A stretch of 64,000 nt of DNA from Flavicella sp049625305 (GCA_049625305.1 JBMZVD010000001.1:8607-72606); one strand, 5' to 3'. Positions 52,587 through 62,400 are shown, numbered from the stretch's first letter. The notes: generated from the sequence alone by a model not told the origin. A program made the numbers and translations.

Positions 52587-53630
52587 ATGAGGAAGAAATA
52601 TACCATCAAAGACATTGCTGAAAAAGCAGGGGTATCCAAAGGAACTGTTGATAGGGTCATTCACAAGAGAGGTCGGGTTTCTGAGGCTGCGTTGAAAAAA
52701 GTAAACGAGGTATTAGAGGCTATTGACTTTAAACCCAATCTTATTGCTAAAAATTTAAAAAACAATAAGGTATACAAAATAGCTGTGCTTTTACCAGATC
52801 CTAAAATAGACTACTATTGGGAAGCATGTGTGGTGGGGGTTCAGAATGTAATCAAAGAATTGGGTATGTTTGGAGTCGACATTGAGACAGTATATTTCAA
52901 CCCAACAGATACAGACTCTTTTGAAATTGCGAATGCAGCTGTTTTGGATTCAGATCCTAATGCTGTATTACTAGCCCCTCTATTTTTTGAACAAGCAACT
53001 GAAGCTATCCAGAAATACAGTGAAAGAAACATTCTTGTCGCTACTTTTAACAACGATATTGGAAACACAAACACGACAAGTTTTATCGGTCAAGACTTGC
53101 AACAAAGTGGTCGTGTAGCCGCAAAGTTATTACACAGTATTTGCAATGAAGGGGAACTTGGTATTTTTCACATCGATGAAAAATACGAGAATGCTGTATT
53201 TATGCAAGAAAAAGAAAAGGGTTTTTTAAGTTATTTTGAAAGTCAAAAAGATTATAAAAATAATATAGCTGTATGCCATTTGAACCAAGGTGATTTTGAC
53301 CTGTCATTTGCGGAGTTTTTAGAAAAACACTCACAGCTAACCGGTATATTTGTGACAACATCTAAAACCTTTCAAATAGCTGCCTTTTTAGAAAAGAACA
53401 ATTTGGAAAATATTCCTTTGGTAGGATATGATTTACTAGGGGAAAATGTAAGTTATTTACAAAAAGGGACGATTGATTTTTTAATCCATCAAAACCCAAA
53501 ACAACAAACCTATTTTGGACTGAAGTATTTGGTGGAACATTTTCTATTTGAAAAAGAAATTCCAAAACAAATCCTATTACCAATTGATATCATAAATTCG
53601 GAGAATGTAGTTCCTTTTATGAGAGATTAA
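52587..53630 (+). CDS. LacI/GalR-family transcriptional regulator
   Basis: The ATG at 52587 is used; a GTG two codons earlier overlaps the -7 element. The 347-residue regulator has an N-terminal helix-turn-helix and hinge helix (YTIKDIAEKAGVSKGTVDRVIHKRG, about residues 5-29, and VNEVLEAIDFKPNLIAKNLK). A periplasmic-binding-protein-like sugar domain follows (about 62-345, IAVLLPDPKIDYYWEACVVG). The twin operators beside its promoter suggest that it controls itself and the divergent amino-sugar operon. The likely effector is an amino sugar or derivative, by inference. Its stop overlaps the stop of the convergent CBM9-like gene. Confidence 0.92.
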   Translation: MRKKYTIKDIAEKAGVSKGTVDRVIHKRGRVSEAALKKVNEVLEAIDFKPNLIAKNLKNNKVYKIAVLLPDPKIDYYWEACVVGVQNVIKELGMFGVDIETVYFNPTDTDSFEIANAAVLDSDPNAVLLAPLFFEQATEAIQKYSERNILVATFNNDIGNTNTTSFIGQDLQQSGRVAAKLLHSICNEGELGIFHIDEKYENAVFMQEKEKGFLSYFESQKDYKNNIAVCHLNQGDFDLSFAEFLEKHSQLTGIFVTTSKTFQIAAFLEKNNLENIPLVGYDLLGENVSYLQKGTIDFLIHQNPKQQTYFGLKYLVEHFLFEKEIPKQILLPIDIINSENVVPFMRD

Positions 53631-54274
53631 ATACCTTCAAAAATAAAACATCCAAAAGAAGAAGCAATATGAAAATCAGGCACTTCTGTCTTTGGGTCTA
53701 CCCATGTGATCCAAGTAGGTTCGTAAGTCTCATCTGCTTGTTGCTTGTATTTAGCTCTGTAAATACCAGTTTCCAATCTGTTGCCTTTTAAAAGTCCCAA
53801 CTCACTAAGTGAGTCAAGTGTTATCGCTATCTCAACTGTAAAGTAGTCATTTTCTACAGAGGACTGTATCTCAATATCCTTTACAGGCCAATTCCAATCA
53901 AAATCAAATGCTCTCTGAGGTCTTGCTTTGAAATCCATCAAGCGTGCTGTTGGATCTATCTCCAAACAAAAATATGGATCTAACTTCTCGTTAGACCTAA
54001 AAAATAACTCGACACGATCGGACTCATTGATACTATCTTTTGTATCGTCAGTTGTATCAACATAAACGTTAGGATCAGCTACCCTGAAGCGACAATACAA
54101 ATGTGTTTGGTTGTGGATCGCTTTGAATTCAATTTTTGCTATAGGGTCTTGCTTCCATGGAGAAGAAAAATCCGTCAAAGAAAACGCCTCCTCCCAAAGT
54201 TTGCTATCTCCTTTGCCATTAAGAAGAAGTTCTTGATTTTTTATTGAAGAAACAGTGTACGATTTTAAAGACAT
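53627..54274 (-). CDS. CBM9-like carbohydrate-binding protein without export signal
   Basis: This 215-residue protein resembles the carbohydrate-binding family 9-like group (DUF1083/CBM9_2). It has the block FKAIHNQTHLYCRFRVADPNVYVDTTDDTKDSI split around residue 60, followed by SDRVELFFRS, YFCLEIDPTARLMDFKA and YEPTWITWVDP. It has no signal peptide. An in-frame stop lies 12 bases before the ATG, so no upstream extension is possible and the protein should stay in the cytoplasm. It lies 86 bases downstream of a sulfatase gene on the same strand. A role binding an imported sugar or intermediate is only inference. Confidence 0.8.
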   Translation of the reverse strand: MSLKSYTVSSIKNQELLLNGKGDSKLWEEAFSLTDFSSPWKQDPIAKIEFKAIHNQTHLYCRFRVADPNVYVDTTDDTKDSINESDRVELFFRSNEKLDPYFCLEIDPTARLMDFKARPQRAFDFDWNWPVKDIEIQSSVENDYFTVEIAITLDSLSELGLLKGNRLETGIYRAKYKQQADETYEPTWITWVDPKTEVPDFHIASSFGCFIFEGI

Positions 54275-54360
54275 CTTAGTTATTTATTTATTATGCTTAT
54301 TAGAGAGGAAGCTATGTAATCGTTCGTGTTTACAAGCAAAAACATATGCTAAAAGAATTA

Positions 54361-55947
54361 TTAAAATATTTCAACTTCGTGTTGGTTGTCAAAACCACCT
54401 TGTTTTTGTTTTTTCAATTTTTCCTCTAGCTCTTTTACTTTCTCAGGGTATTCATCAGCAAGGTTATTCGTTTCTTCAGGATCTGATTTCAGATTGTATA
54501 ATTGTGGACTTAACTCAAAACCAGTTTCAATGATGGGACCCCAAGGTACTAATTTAGGTCCTTTGAAAGGAGCTATATATTTCCAAGAGTTTTCAACATA
54601 AGACAAAGGCCCCATAAAACTTTCTTGAATCAAAGAAGTTCTTCCTATCGTATCGTTTCCTTTGAAAACATCCAATCTATTCTGACTGTCAATAACATCG
54701 TTTGCTACTTTTTCAACCCCAACCAATTGGGCAAAAGAACGCAAAAAATCTACCTGGCTAACCAGCGCATTCGAACGCATACCTTTGTTTGTACCATCTG
54801 GCCAACGTACAATCAGTGGTATTTTACTACCGCCGTCGTAGGTACTGTATTTTCCACCACGTAAGCTTCCTGTTGGTTGGTGATCTCCTAGTAGTTCTCT
54901 TGCTTGGTCTTGGTAGCCATCGTCTACAACGGGTCCATTATCACTTGAAAACACGACTACTGTATTGTCTAAGATACCTTTTATCTTTAAAGTTTCCATG
55001 ATTTGAGCAACTGTCCAATCCAATTGTAAAATAACATCTCCTCTTGGTCCCATACCACTTTTCCCTTGAAACATTTTATTGGCGATTCTTGGTACGTGAA
55101 TATCATGTGTAGACAACAACAAAAAGAAAGGTTGGTCATTTGCTGCTTCAATAAACTTTTTAGATTTGTTTACCAGTTCCATCGGAATTGTCTCATCGTC
55201 CCATAGCGCGGCTTTACCACCGTCCATATATCCTATTCTACTGACACCATTTACGATGGTATTATTATGTCCTTGTGATGTTTTCATTTTTAACAATTCA
55301 GGGTTTTCTTTCCCTGTTGGCCAGTCACCTATTTTCTTTTTATAATTGACACGTATCGGATCGTTGGGATCCAAGTTCACAATGTTATGGTTTTCAACAA
55401 AAACACAAGGAACTCTGTCTCCTGTTGCAGGGATCAGATAAGAATAATCAAAACCTATTTCTAAGGGACCTGGTTGAATTTTACCATTCCAATCAGGACC
55501 ATTAGCACCTCCTAGACCTAGATGCCATTTGCCAACGACTCCAGTCTTATATCCTGCCAATTGTAACATACTTGGCAATGTTGTTCTATCAGTAGCGATA
55601 AGTAAAGACTGGTCTCCTTTGGCTACTCCTGTCCCCTTTTTACGCCAAGCATAATCTCCTGTCAATAAGGAATAACGCGAAGGGGTGCATGTCGCTGCTG
55701 TAGCATAAGCGTTTTCGAATAAAATACCCTCTGCTGCCAAAGCATCTATGGCAGGTGTTTGGATTTGAGTGGCTCCATAAATACTCGTATCACCGTAGCC
55801 TACATCATCTGTATAAATAAAAACTATGTTTGGTGTTTTTGAAACACTAGCAGAGGCATTAGTATCATGTTTTTTGTTTGATTTTGAATTACATGCAGCC
55901 AATACAGAGAATAAAATTGCTATGAGCGAACTTTTTGTAAATGTCAT
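54361..55947 (-). CDS. Secreted S1-type sulfatase, lipoprotein (second)
   Basis: This 528-residue formylglycine sulfatase has a lipoprotein signal (FSVLAAC, Cys 19). It has metal ligands IYTDDVGYGD (about 44-53), the maturation motif CTPSR at 87-91 (Cys 87), VGKWHLGLGG, HDIHVPR and FSSDNGPVVDDG. It resembles S1_15-like and related enzymes that act on galactose- or GalNAc-6-sulfate, which would suit a chondroitin-type substrate, but the subfamily was judged by eye only. It lies 12 bases after the PL8 lyase gene and probably shares its transcript. Confidence 0.88.
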   Translation of the reverse strand: MTFTKSSLIAILFSVLAACNSKSNKKHDTNASASVSKTPNIVFIYTDDVGYGDTSIYGATQIQTPAIDALAAEGILFENAYATAATCTPSRYSLLTGDYAWRKKGTGVAKGDQSLLIATDRTTLPSMLQLAGYKTGVVGKWHLGLGGANGPDWNGKIQPGPLEIGFDYSYLIPATGDRVPCVFVENHNIVNLDPNDPIRVNYKKKIGDWPTGKENPELLKMKTSQGHNNTIVNGVSRIGYMDGGKAALWDDETIPMELVNKSKKFIEAANDQPFFLLLSTHDIHVPRIANKMFQGKSGMGPRGDVILQLDWTVAQIMETLKIKGILDNTVVVFSSDNGPVVDDGYQDQARELLGDHQPTGSLRGGKYSTYDGGSKIPLIVRWPDGTNKGMRSNALVSQVDFLRSFAQLVGVEKVANDVIDSQNRLDVFKGNDTIGRTSLIQESFMGPLSYVENSWKYIAPFKGPKLVPWGPIIETGFELSPQLYNLKSDPEETNNLADEYPEKVKELEEKLKKQKQGGFDNQHEVEIF

Positions 55948-55959
55948 TCTAAGGATATT

Positions 55960-58900
55960 TTAGTTGATTTTTTGAGACAAGTTGAATTCACGAGGCAAAC
56001 CGTCTTTGCATGTAATGCTCACAATCGTTTTTCCATTATTGCTCGAAACATTTTTTATAAAATCTTTACTTTCAGCAACCCAAGTGCCATTTAGCGTAAT
56101 TTCTAAACGGACCTCTTGACTGTAATTTTTGAACTTTCCTTTTTTGTACTCAGGGAAATTCAAATCTGGCTGTACCGCACTAATGGTAATTGAACCTGAA
56201 CCATCGTTTTCCTGAACCATTAGTATAGAAGGTTCAGACACCCTGTTGAGTATTTTTGTGCTCAAAGGTTTGTCAGCATCAAAAATCACAAAACCTTTCG
56301 TTTTACTCTCTTTGTCTAATACAATGTGTGCATTGTTATCAGCCTGTATGATTGTATATGATTTTTCTTTTTTCAATTGCTTTCCAAAATTATCTTGTGC
56401 ATCACTATCCATAAAAGGATAAATAACATACTGGTAAGAAGCATTGTTTGGAGCCTTTCCATGACTGATCCAACTCGTCGCATAATTTGCTTGTGTTTCT
56501 TTTACTCCTTTCCCTTTTGAATTCATAGAACCTGTATTCACTGAATACTTGTTATGATAAGAATGTTGTAATGATTTTTTAAAGTGTATTTCTGAATCAG
56601 AAAGTATATGGTACCCGTTACCTTGAGGATCTATAAGCCAATTTTTAGATTTGGAATTCGAACTCAATTTTTTGTCGTAAGGAAATTTCTTAATGTCTTT
56701 TCCTTTGACAACCACAGGTAATTTAGGTTTCTTTAAAAAAGTCTGAAACAACGTAGTTTCTGTGGTATGTTCGGTATCTACACTTGAGATACCAGTTCCG
56801 ATACAAATCAACTTAGCTCCAAAAGAAAAAACTGATTTCTTAGCTTTTAATTTTCCAGGAAAACCAATATTCACTTCAGCTCCGTCTGCATTGCCTCCTT
56901 TACTTTCGTTTAAAACCATTCCAAAAACACCATTGGAACCTAGCTTGGTACTCCCCGCAAATGTTTCGTTAGAACGAAACATCAACAGAGGCATTTTAGT
57001 CTCCAATGTTTTCAAAGGTAAGTGTATGATAGTCCCTCCTGGATAGCGGTTCCAATCCCAACCTTCTTGTCTGAAACCACTTGCTTTTTCACCTTTACTA
57101 TTGAGAAGTTGCACAGTTCCGTTGGCCGGATACCTTCCATATCTATTTTCATTCACATAAATTTCAGAAGCCCATACATACTTGCTATACCCCTTGATGA
57201 TGGCAGCCCAATCATTACTTCTATGCACTGATGTTGCAGCATAAGGCAAAGTAAAATAACCAGATGCTTCTTCTTTTTGAACGCCATATATTTTTTCAAA
57301 AGTAGCGGTATTTAATGGATCTTGTTTGCCCCATAAACGCATATATGTTGAAGCAAAATCGGTATCAACTTTTGAGGTTCCTTCTGGATTACCAGATAGT
57401 GCCATCATTAAGAACTGACTTTTAAGGAAAGAGATCCCACCGTCTTCTATAGGATGACGTCCTGCATTACCGAATCCCCAATTGAATCCTTGACTAAACA
57501 AACTCGAAGTCAAAAAAGATTTTTTGAAATTGGCATGTCCAGCTTCATCAATGCGAAAGGAAGAACCTGAAAGTGTTTTTATTACTTTGGGTACAGATTT
57601 ATAAGCTCCAACTCCATAAGCTGGGTAATGACCGTTATGATGCCAACAACTACCATCTACCTTAAATCCCCATTCTTCATTTTGTTGTGCCAAAGTCAAA
57701 GAGATATAATTTGAAAAAGCATGGAGTAAGTGGGCTTGTGTTTCTTGCTTTTCAAACATAAAAGCTAACATCATATGGTAATAAGATTGCGTATTCAAAT
57801 AATCTATATTGATATGAAATGTACTTGGGTCATCAAGGAGCATTCCTATATTAAATAGCCAATGTAAACTCGCACCAACCTCATCTAACAAATCGTGTTG
57901 ACTCAAAAAGTGACGCATTACAAAAAATGCTTCTGTTATTTCACGTACATTGTACCCGATATGGTGTCTTGTTCCACCGCTCGATCCAACTTGCCAACCC
58001 TGATCCAAGTAATACTTGGTCCCTGCTAGAAACATAGATTCAATTTCTTTCTTTTCATCAACATTTGCGCGGTCGTGGTAACTAGCAAGCTTTTTCATTA
58101 CCTTTCCGAGATCACGAATATCGTTGTGAACCCTCTCTCCCTGTTGTTTTTTATCATAAAAATCTTGTGATTCCTTGAACGTAAGTGGAGGTCCCAAAAC
58201 TGTTGCACCCGATGCATCAAGCCCCAATTTTTCATACATTTTTCGCAAAGTATTGATGTATACTTTGTACCTCTTGTGTATGGCCATATTTTGGTCTAAA
58301 ACAGCCTCTATTTTTTTCAATTCGTTTTTTTCAATCGTTGAAATCGCTTTGGCTTGTATGTTTTTGATACGGTTGTAATTAGAAATCAATGGCATCCAGT
58401 GATCGTCTGAGAGCTTTTGATTGGACTTTATAAATGGTACTATTTCGTCTGGATATTGGTGCCTGTCGTCCTGAAATTGTGAAAAGATAATGTCGTCAAA
58501 AAACAATTTCCCTTGCTCTGTATTGCTACTTACTTTGAACGTTTCAAAATCAACCATAGCCAATTTTTGAGGAGTATCACCTTGCATTTCGTAATAGGGA
58601 ACCCATATACGACGCCATCCTTTGAAATTTAGTGCAATGTCAAAACCAACATTTTCTCCAGACTCATTTTCGAAAGAGATGCGTATGGTTCCATCTTGTG
58701 GTATTTCGCTGTAGACAGACATTTGCAAAGTAGGACTGGCAGGAAAGTGATCTCCATAAGCCAATGGACTTTCATCTAATGAAAGAGATTTGAAATGTGT
58801 TGTTGAGAAACTACTTTTTTCGTTCCATTCCCATTTCAAAGAGTTTTGACCAAATCTTCTGTGTTCATTACTTATTGAGAGTGTTGCATTTTCAGAATTG

Positions 58901-59013
58901 TAAAAATTCAAAACCTTTGAAGATTCGAACGATTCAACTGCAGGGGCATATAAATCTTGTGCATTGACAATAGCAAATTGCATTGCTAAAAAGACTGTTA
59001 CTAGTACTTTCAT
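55960..59013 (-). CDS. Polysaccharide lyase family 8, chondroitinase ABC-like
   Basis: This 1017-residue lyase has a signal peptide (about 1-19) and an N-terminal beta-sandwich (about 25-180, HRRFGQNSLKWEWNEKSSF, FKGWRRIWVP). An alpha-toroid catalytic domain (about 200-590) and C-terminal beta domains follow. All four catalytic residues of Proteus chondroitinase ABC have counterparts: His 459 and Tyr 466 (WHHNGHYPAY), Arg 519 (GRHP) and Glu 617 (ASEIYVNENRYGRY). GWDWNRYPGGTIIHLPL is also shared. It should cleave chondroitin/dermatan-type chains by elimination, making unsaturated disaccharides for GH88. It lies downstream of GH88 and upstream of a sulfatase on the same strand. Confidence 0.93.
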   Translation of the reverse strand: MKVLVTVFLAMQFAIVNAQDLYAPAVESFESSKVLNFYNSENATLSISNEHRRFGQNSLKWEWNEKSSFSTTHFKSLSLDESPLAYGDHFPASPTLQMSVYSEIPQDGTIRISFENESGENVGFDIALNFKGWRRIWVPYYEMQGDTPQKLAMVDFETFKVSSNTEQGKLFFDDIIFSQFQDDRHQYPDEIVPFIKSNQKLSDDHWMPLISNYNRIKNIQAKAISTIEKNELKKIEAVLDQNMAIHKRYKVYINTLRKMYEKLGLDASGATVLGPPLTFKESQDFYDKKQQGERVHNDIRDLGKVMKKLASYHDRANVDEKKEIESMFLAGTKYYLDQGWQVGSSGGTRHHIGYNVREITEAFFVMRHFLSQHDLLDEVGASLHWLFNIGMLLDDPSTFHINIDYLNTQSYYHMMLAFMFEKQETQAHLLHAFSNYISLTLAQQNEEWGFKVDGSCWHHNGHYPAYGVGAYKSVPKVIKTLSGSSFRIDEAGHANFKKSFLTSSLFSQGFNWGFGNAGRHPIEDGGISFLKSQFLMMALSGNPEGTSKVDTDFASTYMRLWGKQDPLNTATFEKIYGVQKEEASGYFTLPYAATSVHRSNDWAAIIKGYSKYVWASEIYVNENRYGRYPANGTVQLLNSKGEKASGFRQEGWDWNRYPGGTIIHLPLKTLETKMPLLMFRSNETFAGSTKLGSNGVFGMVLNESKGGNADGAEVNIGFPGKLKAKKSVFSFGAKLICIGTGISSVDTEHTTETTLFQTFLKKPKLPVVVKGKDIKKFPYDKKLSSNSKSKNWLIDPQGNGYHILSDSEIHFKKSLQHSYHNKYSVNTGSMNSKGKGVKETQANYATSWISHGKAPNNASYQYVIYPFMDSDAQDNFGKQLKKEKSYTIIQADNNAHIVLDKESKTKGFVIFDADKPLSTKILNRVSEPSILMVQENDGSGSITISAVQPDLNFPEYKKGKFKNYSQEVRLEITLNGTWVAESKDFIKNVSSNNGKTIVSITCKDGLPREFNLSQKIN

Positions 59014-59168
59014 TGTATGGTTTTTAATAATGATAAATTATCATTTATTGTACTGATCTCAAATTGGGTATTTCAAAAATACTGCCAAATATTATAGCAT
59101 TTATTTAAATTAGTTTTGGCATTTATTTTCAAGAAAAAAAGATGCTATTTTACTTATTCAACCAACTA

Positions 59169-60443
59169 TTACTTTTGTAATTTTTGCAACCTAGACAAAG
59201 CTTCTATGTAATAATAATCTGCATAGATAAGTGCTACGTCTATTTCGTGACCTAAAGATTTAGCACCCGTAGAATGTAGTAAGAAAGAATCCGCTTTTCC
59301 AACTGCTGAGTATGATGAAGAACCCAAGGACTCTAAAATTTTTAACGCTTCATTGTAGTAAAAGATTTGCTTGTCTTTTTCTTCAGCGAACTGACTTAAG
59401 TCTAGCAAGGCTGAAGCCACAACAGCTGCTGCTGAAGCATCTTTTTCTTCTTTTGGATCATTAGCGACATCAAAGTCCCAACAAGGAACCCTGTCTTCAG
59501 GCAATAGAGAAATATATGTATCTGCTAATTTTTGAGCAAAATCTAAAAACTTTTTATCCTTTGTTTCTTTGTACACCATGGTATACCCGTACACTCCCCA
59601 GGCTTGCCCTCTTGACCACCTACTATCGTCCGCATAACCTTGTTTGGTATGTCTGTTGAGAACAGCACCGGAAATAGAATCGTATTCTAACACATGCCAA
59701 GAAGTAAAATCTGGTCTAAAATGGTTTTTCATAGTAGTTTCTGCATGTCTTACAGCAATGTCATACAGTTCAGATCCTCCTCCATTTTTTGCCGCCCAGA
59801 ACAATAACTCTAAATTCAACATATTGTCGATAATTGTGATATGTTGTTGCCAACGTGGATGCATTTTGTTGGACCAAGAACGGATGGTTCCCACTTTTGG
59901 ATTGAATCGACTTGCTAGAGAATTTGCAGAAGTTATAAGAATCTCTTTGTAGTTTTCTTTTCCACCAATTTTTAGGCCATTCCCATAGGCTGGAAACATC
60001 ATAAAACCGATGTCATGGTGTTCTGTGATGTATTTAAAATCTTCAAAAATCTCAGTGCGTTTGATGGCTTCTTGCTTCCATTTTTCATCTCCCGTAAGTT
60101 CGTATGCATACCATAGAATTCCTGGATAAAAACCTGAAGTCCATATCAATTTATCATTTTTAACTTCTTTCCATGTAGTCGCATTGCTTTCAATCAAACG
60201 AGGATGTTTGGTAAGGTCCTTTAATTTAGGAACTGCTATCTCCAATTGAGAATCACAAGCTTCGATTTGACTCTTATAATCTATACTCAATTTCTCAGAT
60301 ACTGTTTTGTGAACTAGAGTTGGCTGACTAATAGTTTTGCTTTTGGACTCCTTGCAACTAGTCGCGACAACAAAGACAACCGCAAAGAAAAATCCTTTGC
60401 AAGTAGTTAAAAGTTTTGGGTTTTGAAAAGATACTTTATTCAT
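59169..60443 (-). CDS. Glycoside hydrolase family 88, unsaturated glucuronyl hydrolase, lipoprotein
   Basis: This 424-residue protein has a lipoprotein signal (VVATSC, Cys 30). The (alpha/alpha)6-barrel has WTSGFYPGILWYAYELTGDE, the catalytic Asp 144 in HHDIGFMMF, Asp 206 in IIDNMLNLELLFWAA, and YADDSRWSRGQAWGVYGYTM. GH88 enzymes add water to the unsaturated uronate that lyases leave at the non-reducing end and release the next sugar, here probably GalNAc or a sulfated form. It is the first gene of the run GH88-PL8-sulfatase, which strongly supports processing of lyase products. Confidence 0.93.
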   Translation of the reverse strand: MNKVSFQNPKLLTTCKGFFFAVVFVVATSCKESKSKTISQPTLVHKTVSEKLSIDYKSQIEACDSQLEIAVPKLKDLTKHPRLIESNATTWKEVKNDKLIWTSGFYPGILWYAYELTGDEKWKQEAIKRTEIFEDFKYITEHHDIGFMMFPAYGNGLKIGGKENYKEILITSANSLASRFNPKVGTIRSWSNKMHPRWQQHITIIDNMLNLELLFWAAKNGGGSELYDIAVRHAETTMKNHFRPDFTSWHVLEYDSISGAVLNRHTKQGYADDSRWSRGQAWGVYGYTMVYKETKDKKFLDFAQKLADTYISLLPEDRVPCWDFDVANDPKEEKDASAAAVVASALLDLSQFAEEKDKQIFYYNEALKILESLGSSSYSAVGKADSFLLHSTGAKSLGHEIDVALIYADYYYIEALSRLQKLQK

Positions 60444-60640
60444 TGGATCGTTTTTATATTTTACTCAAATTCACTTATACAAAGAACACCAAAAACATGA
60501 AAAATATAGAGGGATATATGTTCTTAAGCAAGGGGTAAAATGACCTTTACCAGTATTCATCGTGGTTTTAAGTAGATACAATTGGAAAATTTGATTTGTT
60601 TCTGTAGTATTCAAATCAGTATAAATTAGATGAGCACATA

Positions 60641-60668
60641 AAAAAAAACAGCCATCTTTGATGGCTGT
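60641..60668 (-). terminator. Terminator of the first T9SS cargo gene
   Basis: The stem ACAGCCAT/ATGGCTGT has a 5-nt loop. On the minus strand a run of eight T follows. Confidence 0.8.
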
Positions 60669-60693
60669 CTTGTTTTAATATTTTTTTTAACAA

Positions 60694-62199
60694 TTAGTTC
60701 ACTACAACTTTTTTTGTAATCAAAGTTCCTTCTTCCGTTTTGATTTCAAGCAGATACACCCCACTCACAAATGACCTTACATCAATTGAAGAAACGGGTC
60801 CTGTTGCATACACTAATGATCCTGTAATATCATACAATTTGATGGATTCTAAAGGTGAATCACCTTGTATGTTAATGATATCGCTCGATGGATTTGGAAA
60901 TATTTCGTAATTGCTTTTTTTCTCAATCGAAGCATTTGATAAAGATGTTTCACTTCCTATTTTAAAATTAATTTGACGCAATGCAGTGTAGGGTTGTTTC
61001 GGTGTCCAAGCTTGATTTAAAACCAAACGGTAATAACGATATGTTTGAGAAGTTGTCAAAGGTTGCACCAAATTATTATCATTTGAAGTACTCGAATAAA
61101 ACCTAAATTCAGAACACAAATCATCCCAACTCGTAGTGTCATTACTTCCCTGAACTATCCAGTACGAAATCTCTTGCCCATTGTTTGTATTTGGAGTTAC
61201 ATTGTTCATGTGTATTGTAACCTCAGACACTAAAACAGGATTGTAAACATGGTTTACTTCAAATACATAGCCTTCTCCTGGATTAAGATTGGCATCTTGA
61301 CTAAATCTCGGTGTTGAATGACTGTTACCAGTGCTTAACATTAAAGAATGACCACTGTAAGCATGCTCCCAATCTAAATAGGTTGAAATACTTGAAAAAG
61401 AAGTTGTGTCATCTGCAGAATCCGCGCGAGAAAAAACATAATTTTGCCCACTACTGCTAGCATTCGAAACATCGACATCACCGGCAGCAACATCTTCAAC
61501 TTCAGCTTGAAAGTTTACGTCTGACACATTGAAAGTTCCGTTTCTATATGAGCTGCTAAAGGGCGCAACTGAATCCGCTTCCAATCTAAACGCTAAAGTA
61601 ACATTACCTGTATAGGCAGATAAATCTAGTTCTCCATAAACCCATTTCTGTGGGTTTTGCCCTTGAGTTGCAATATTACCTACAACTTGACTCGTAACAT
61701 CAGTCCAAGTAGTATTGTTCCAATCGTCTCCAGTAAGTCCTCCAAAATTTTCAGAAATATTGACCGTAAAAATAGCCCCTGAACCATTTGAATACCGTTG
61801 TTCCGTCCAAAAAGAAACCTTGGATGATGTAAAAGAAGATAGATCAACCGTATTTACAATCGCATATATATCAACTTTATTATTCGTATTAGAACCATTA
61901 ACAGTAACATTACCTTTTAAGGCCACCATTTTCATATTGGTAGCATCAGGTATTCTAGAGCTAGGGTCAAAAGCTGGGATTGAGTTGCTTTCATTGATCG
62001 TTAGATTTTGTGAAACGACTGCAAGCCCATGATTTGGATTTGGGTTTTCATTGATAACTTCTTTGACTGAATATCCAGGATATGGTGTACTTGTACTCAA
62101 AAAAGGATAAGATAATGAACCTAACTGTTGCGCTGTTAAGCTAACAGACGATAAAGCCAACAAAGCTGAAATGAAAATTAATTGGGTAATTTTTTTCAT
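60694..62199 (-). CDS. T9SS-secreted protein with one discoidin-like module
   Basis: This 501-residue protein has a signal peptide (about 1-23). A beta-sandwich (about 35-240) has TVDLSSFTSSKVSFWTEQRY. A module of about 175 residues follows (about 240-415) with SYWIVQGSNDTTSWDDLC and YRYYRLVLNQAWTPKQPYTALRQINFK. It ends with a type A T9SS sorting domain (about 425-501; YEIFPNPSSDIINI, ITGSLVY, GVYLLEIKTEEG, KKVVVN). The module's GSNDxxxW...YYRxxL pattern resembles F5/8 type C (discoidin) domains and may bind glycans. It should be exported across the outer membrane and attached or released. A -7 element (TAGATTTG, 62280-62287) lies upstream. Confidence 0.85.
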   Translation of the reverse strand: MKKITQLIFISALLALSSVSLTAQQLGSLSYPFLSTSTPYPGYSVKEVINENPNPNHGLAVVSQNLTINESNSIPAFDPSSRIPDATNMKMVALKGNVTVNGSNTNNKVDIYAIVNTVDLSSFTSSKVSFWTEQRYSNGSGAIFTVNISENFGGLTGDDWNNTTWTDVTSQVVGNIATQGQNPQKWVYGELDLSAYTGNVTLAFRLEADSVAPFSSSYRNGTFNVSDVNFQAEVEDVAAGDVDVSNASSSGQNYVFSRADSADDTTSFSSISTYLDWEHAYSGHSLMLSTGNSHSTPRFSQDANLNPGEGYVFEVNHVYNPVLVSEVTIHMNNVTPNTNNGQEISYWIVQGSNDTTSWDDLCSEFRFYSSTSNDNNLVQPLTTSQTYRYYRLVLNQAWTPKQPYTALRQINFKIGSETSLSNASIEKKSNYEIFPNPSSDIINIQGDSPLESIKLYDITGSLVYATGPVSSIDVRSFVSGVYLLEIKTEEGTLITKKVVVN

Positions 62200-62279
62200 G
62201 ATTAGAGGGGATTACTTATTAATTAAACATGTACAACTCTAAATTTATGAAAAAAAAACTAAAATTAAAAGGGTGCTTG

Positions 62280-62287
62280 CAAATCTA
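62280..62287 (-). promoter_or_regulatory. Probable -7 element (TAGATTTG) of the first T9SS cargo gene
   Basis: A minus-strand TAnnTTTG match lies 80 bases upstream of the start. Confidence 0.35.
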
Positions 62288-62350
62288 TAAAGAGGGGTAA
62301 TTTGAACACAATTGCAGATTTCAATAAAGATTAAAGTTATCACACAAGAA

Positions 62351-62375
62351 AAAGCAGCCCTGTAAGGACTGCTTT
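62351..62375 (-). terminator. Probable terminator of the second T9SS cargo gene
   Basis: The stem AAAGCAG/CTGCTTT has an inner CC/GG after one mismatch. The T-run on the minus strand is short. Confidence 0.5.
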
Positions 62376-62400
62376 GTATCGTATTAAAAACAAGAAACTA

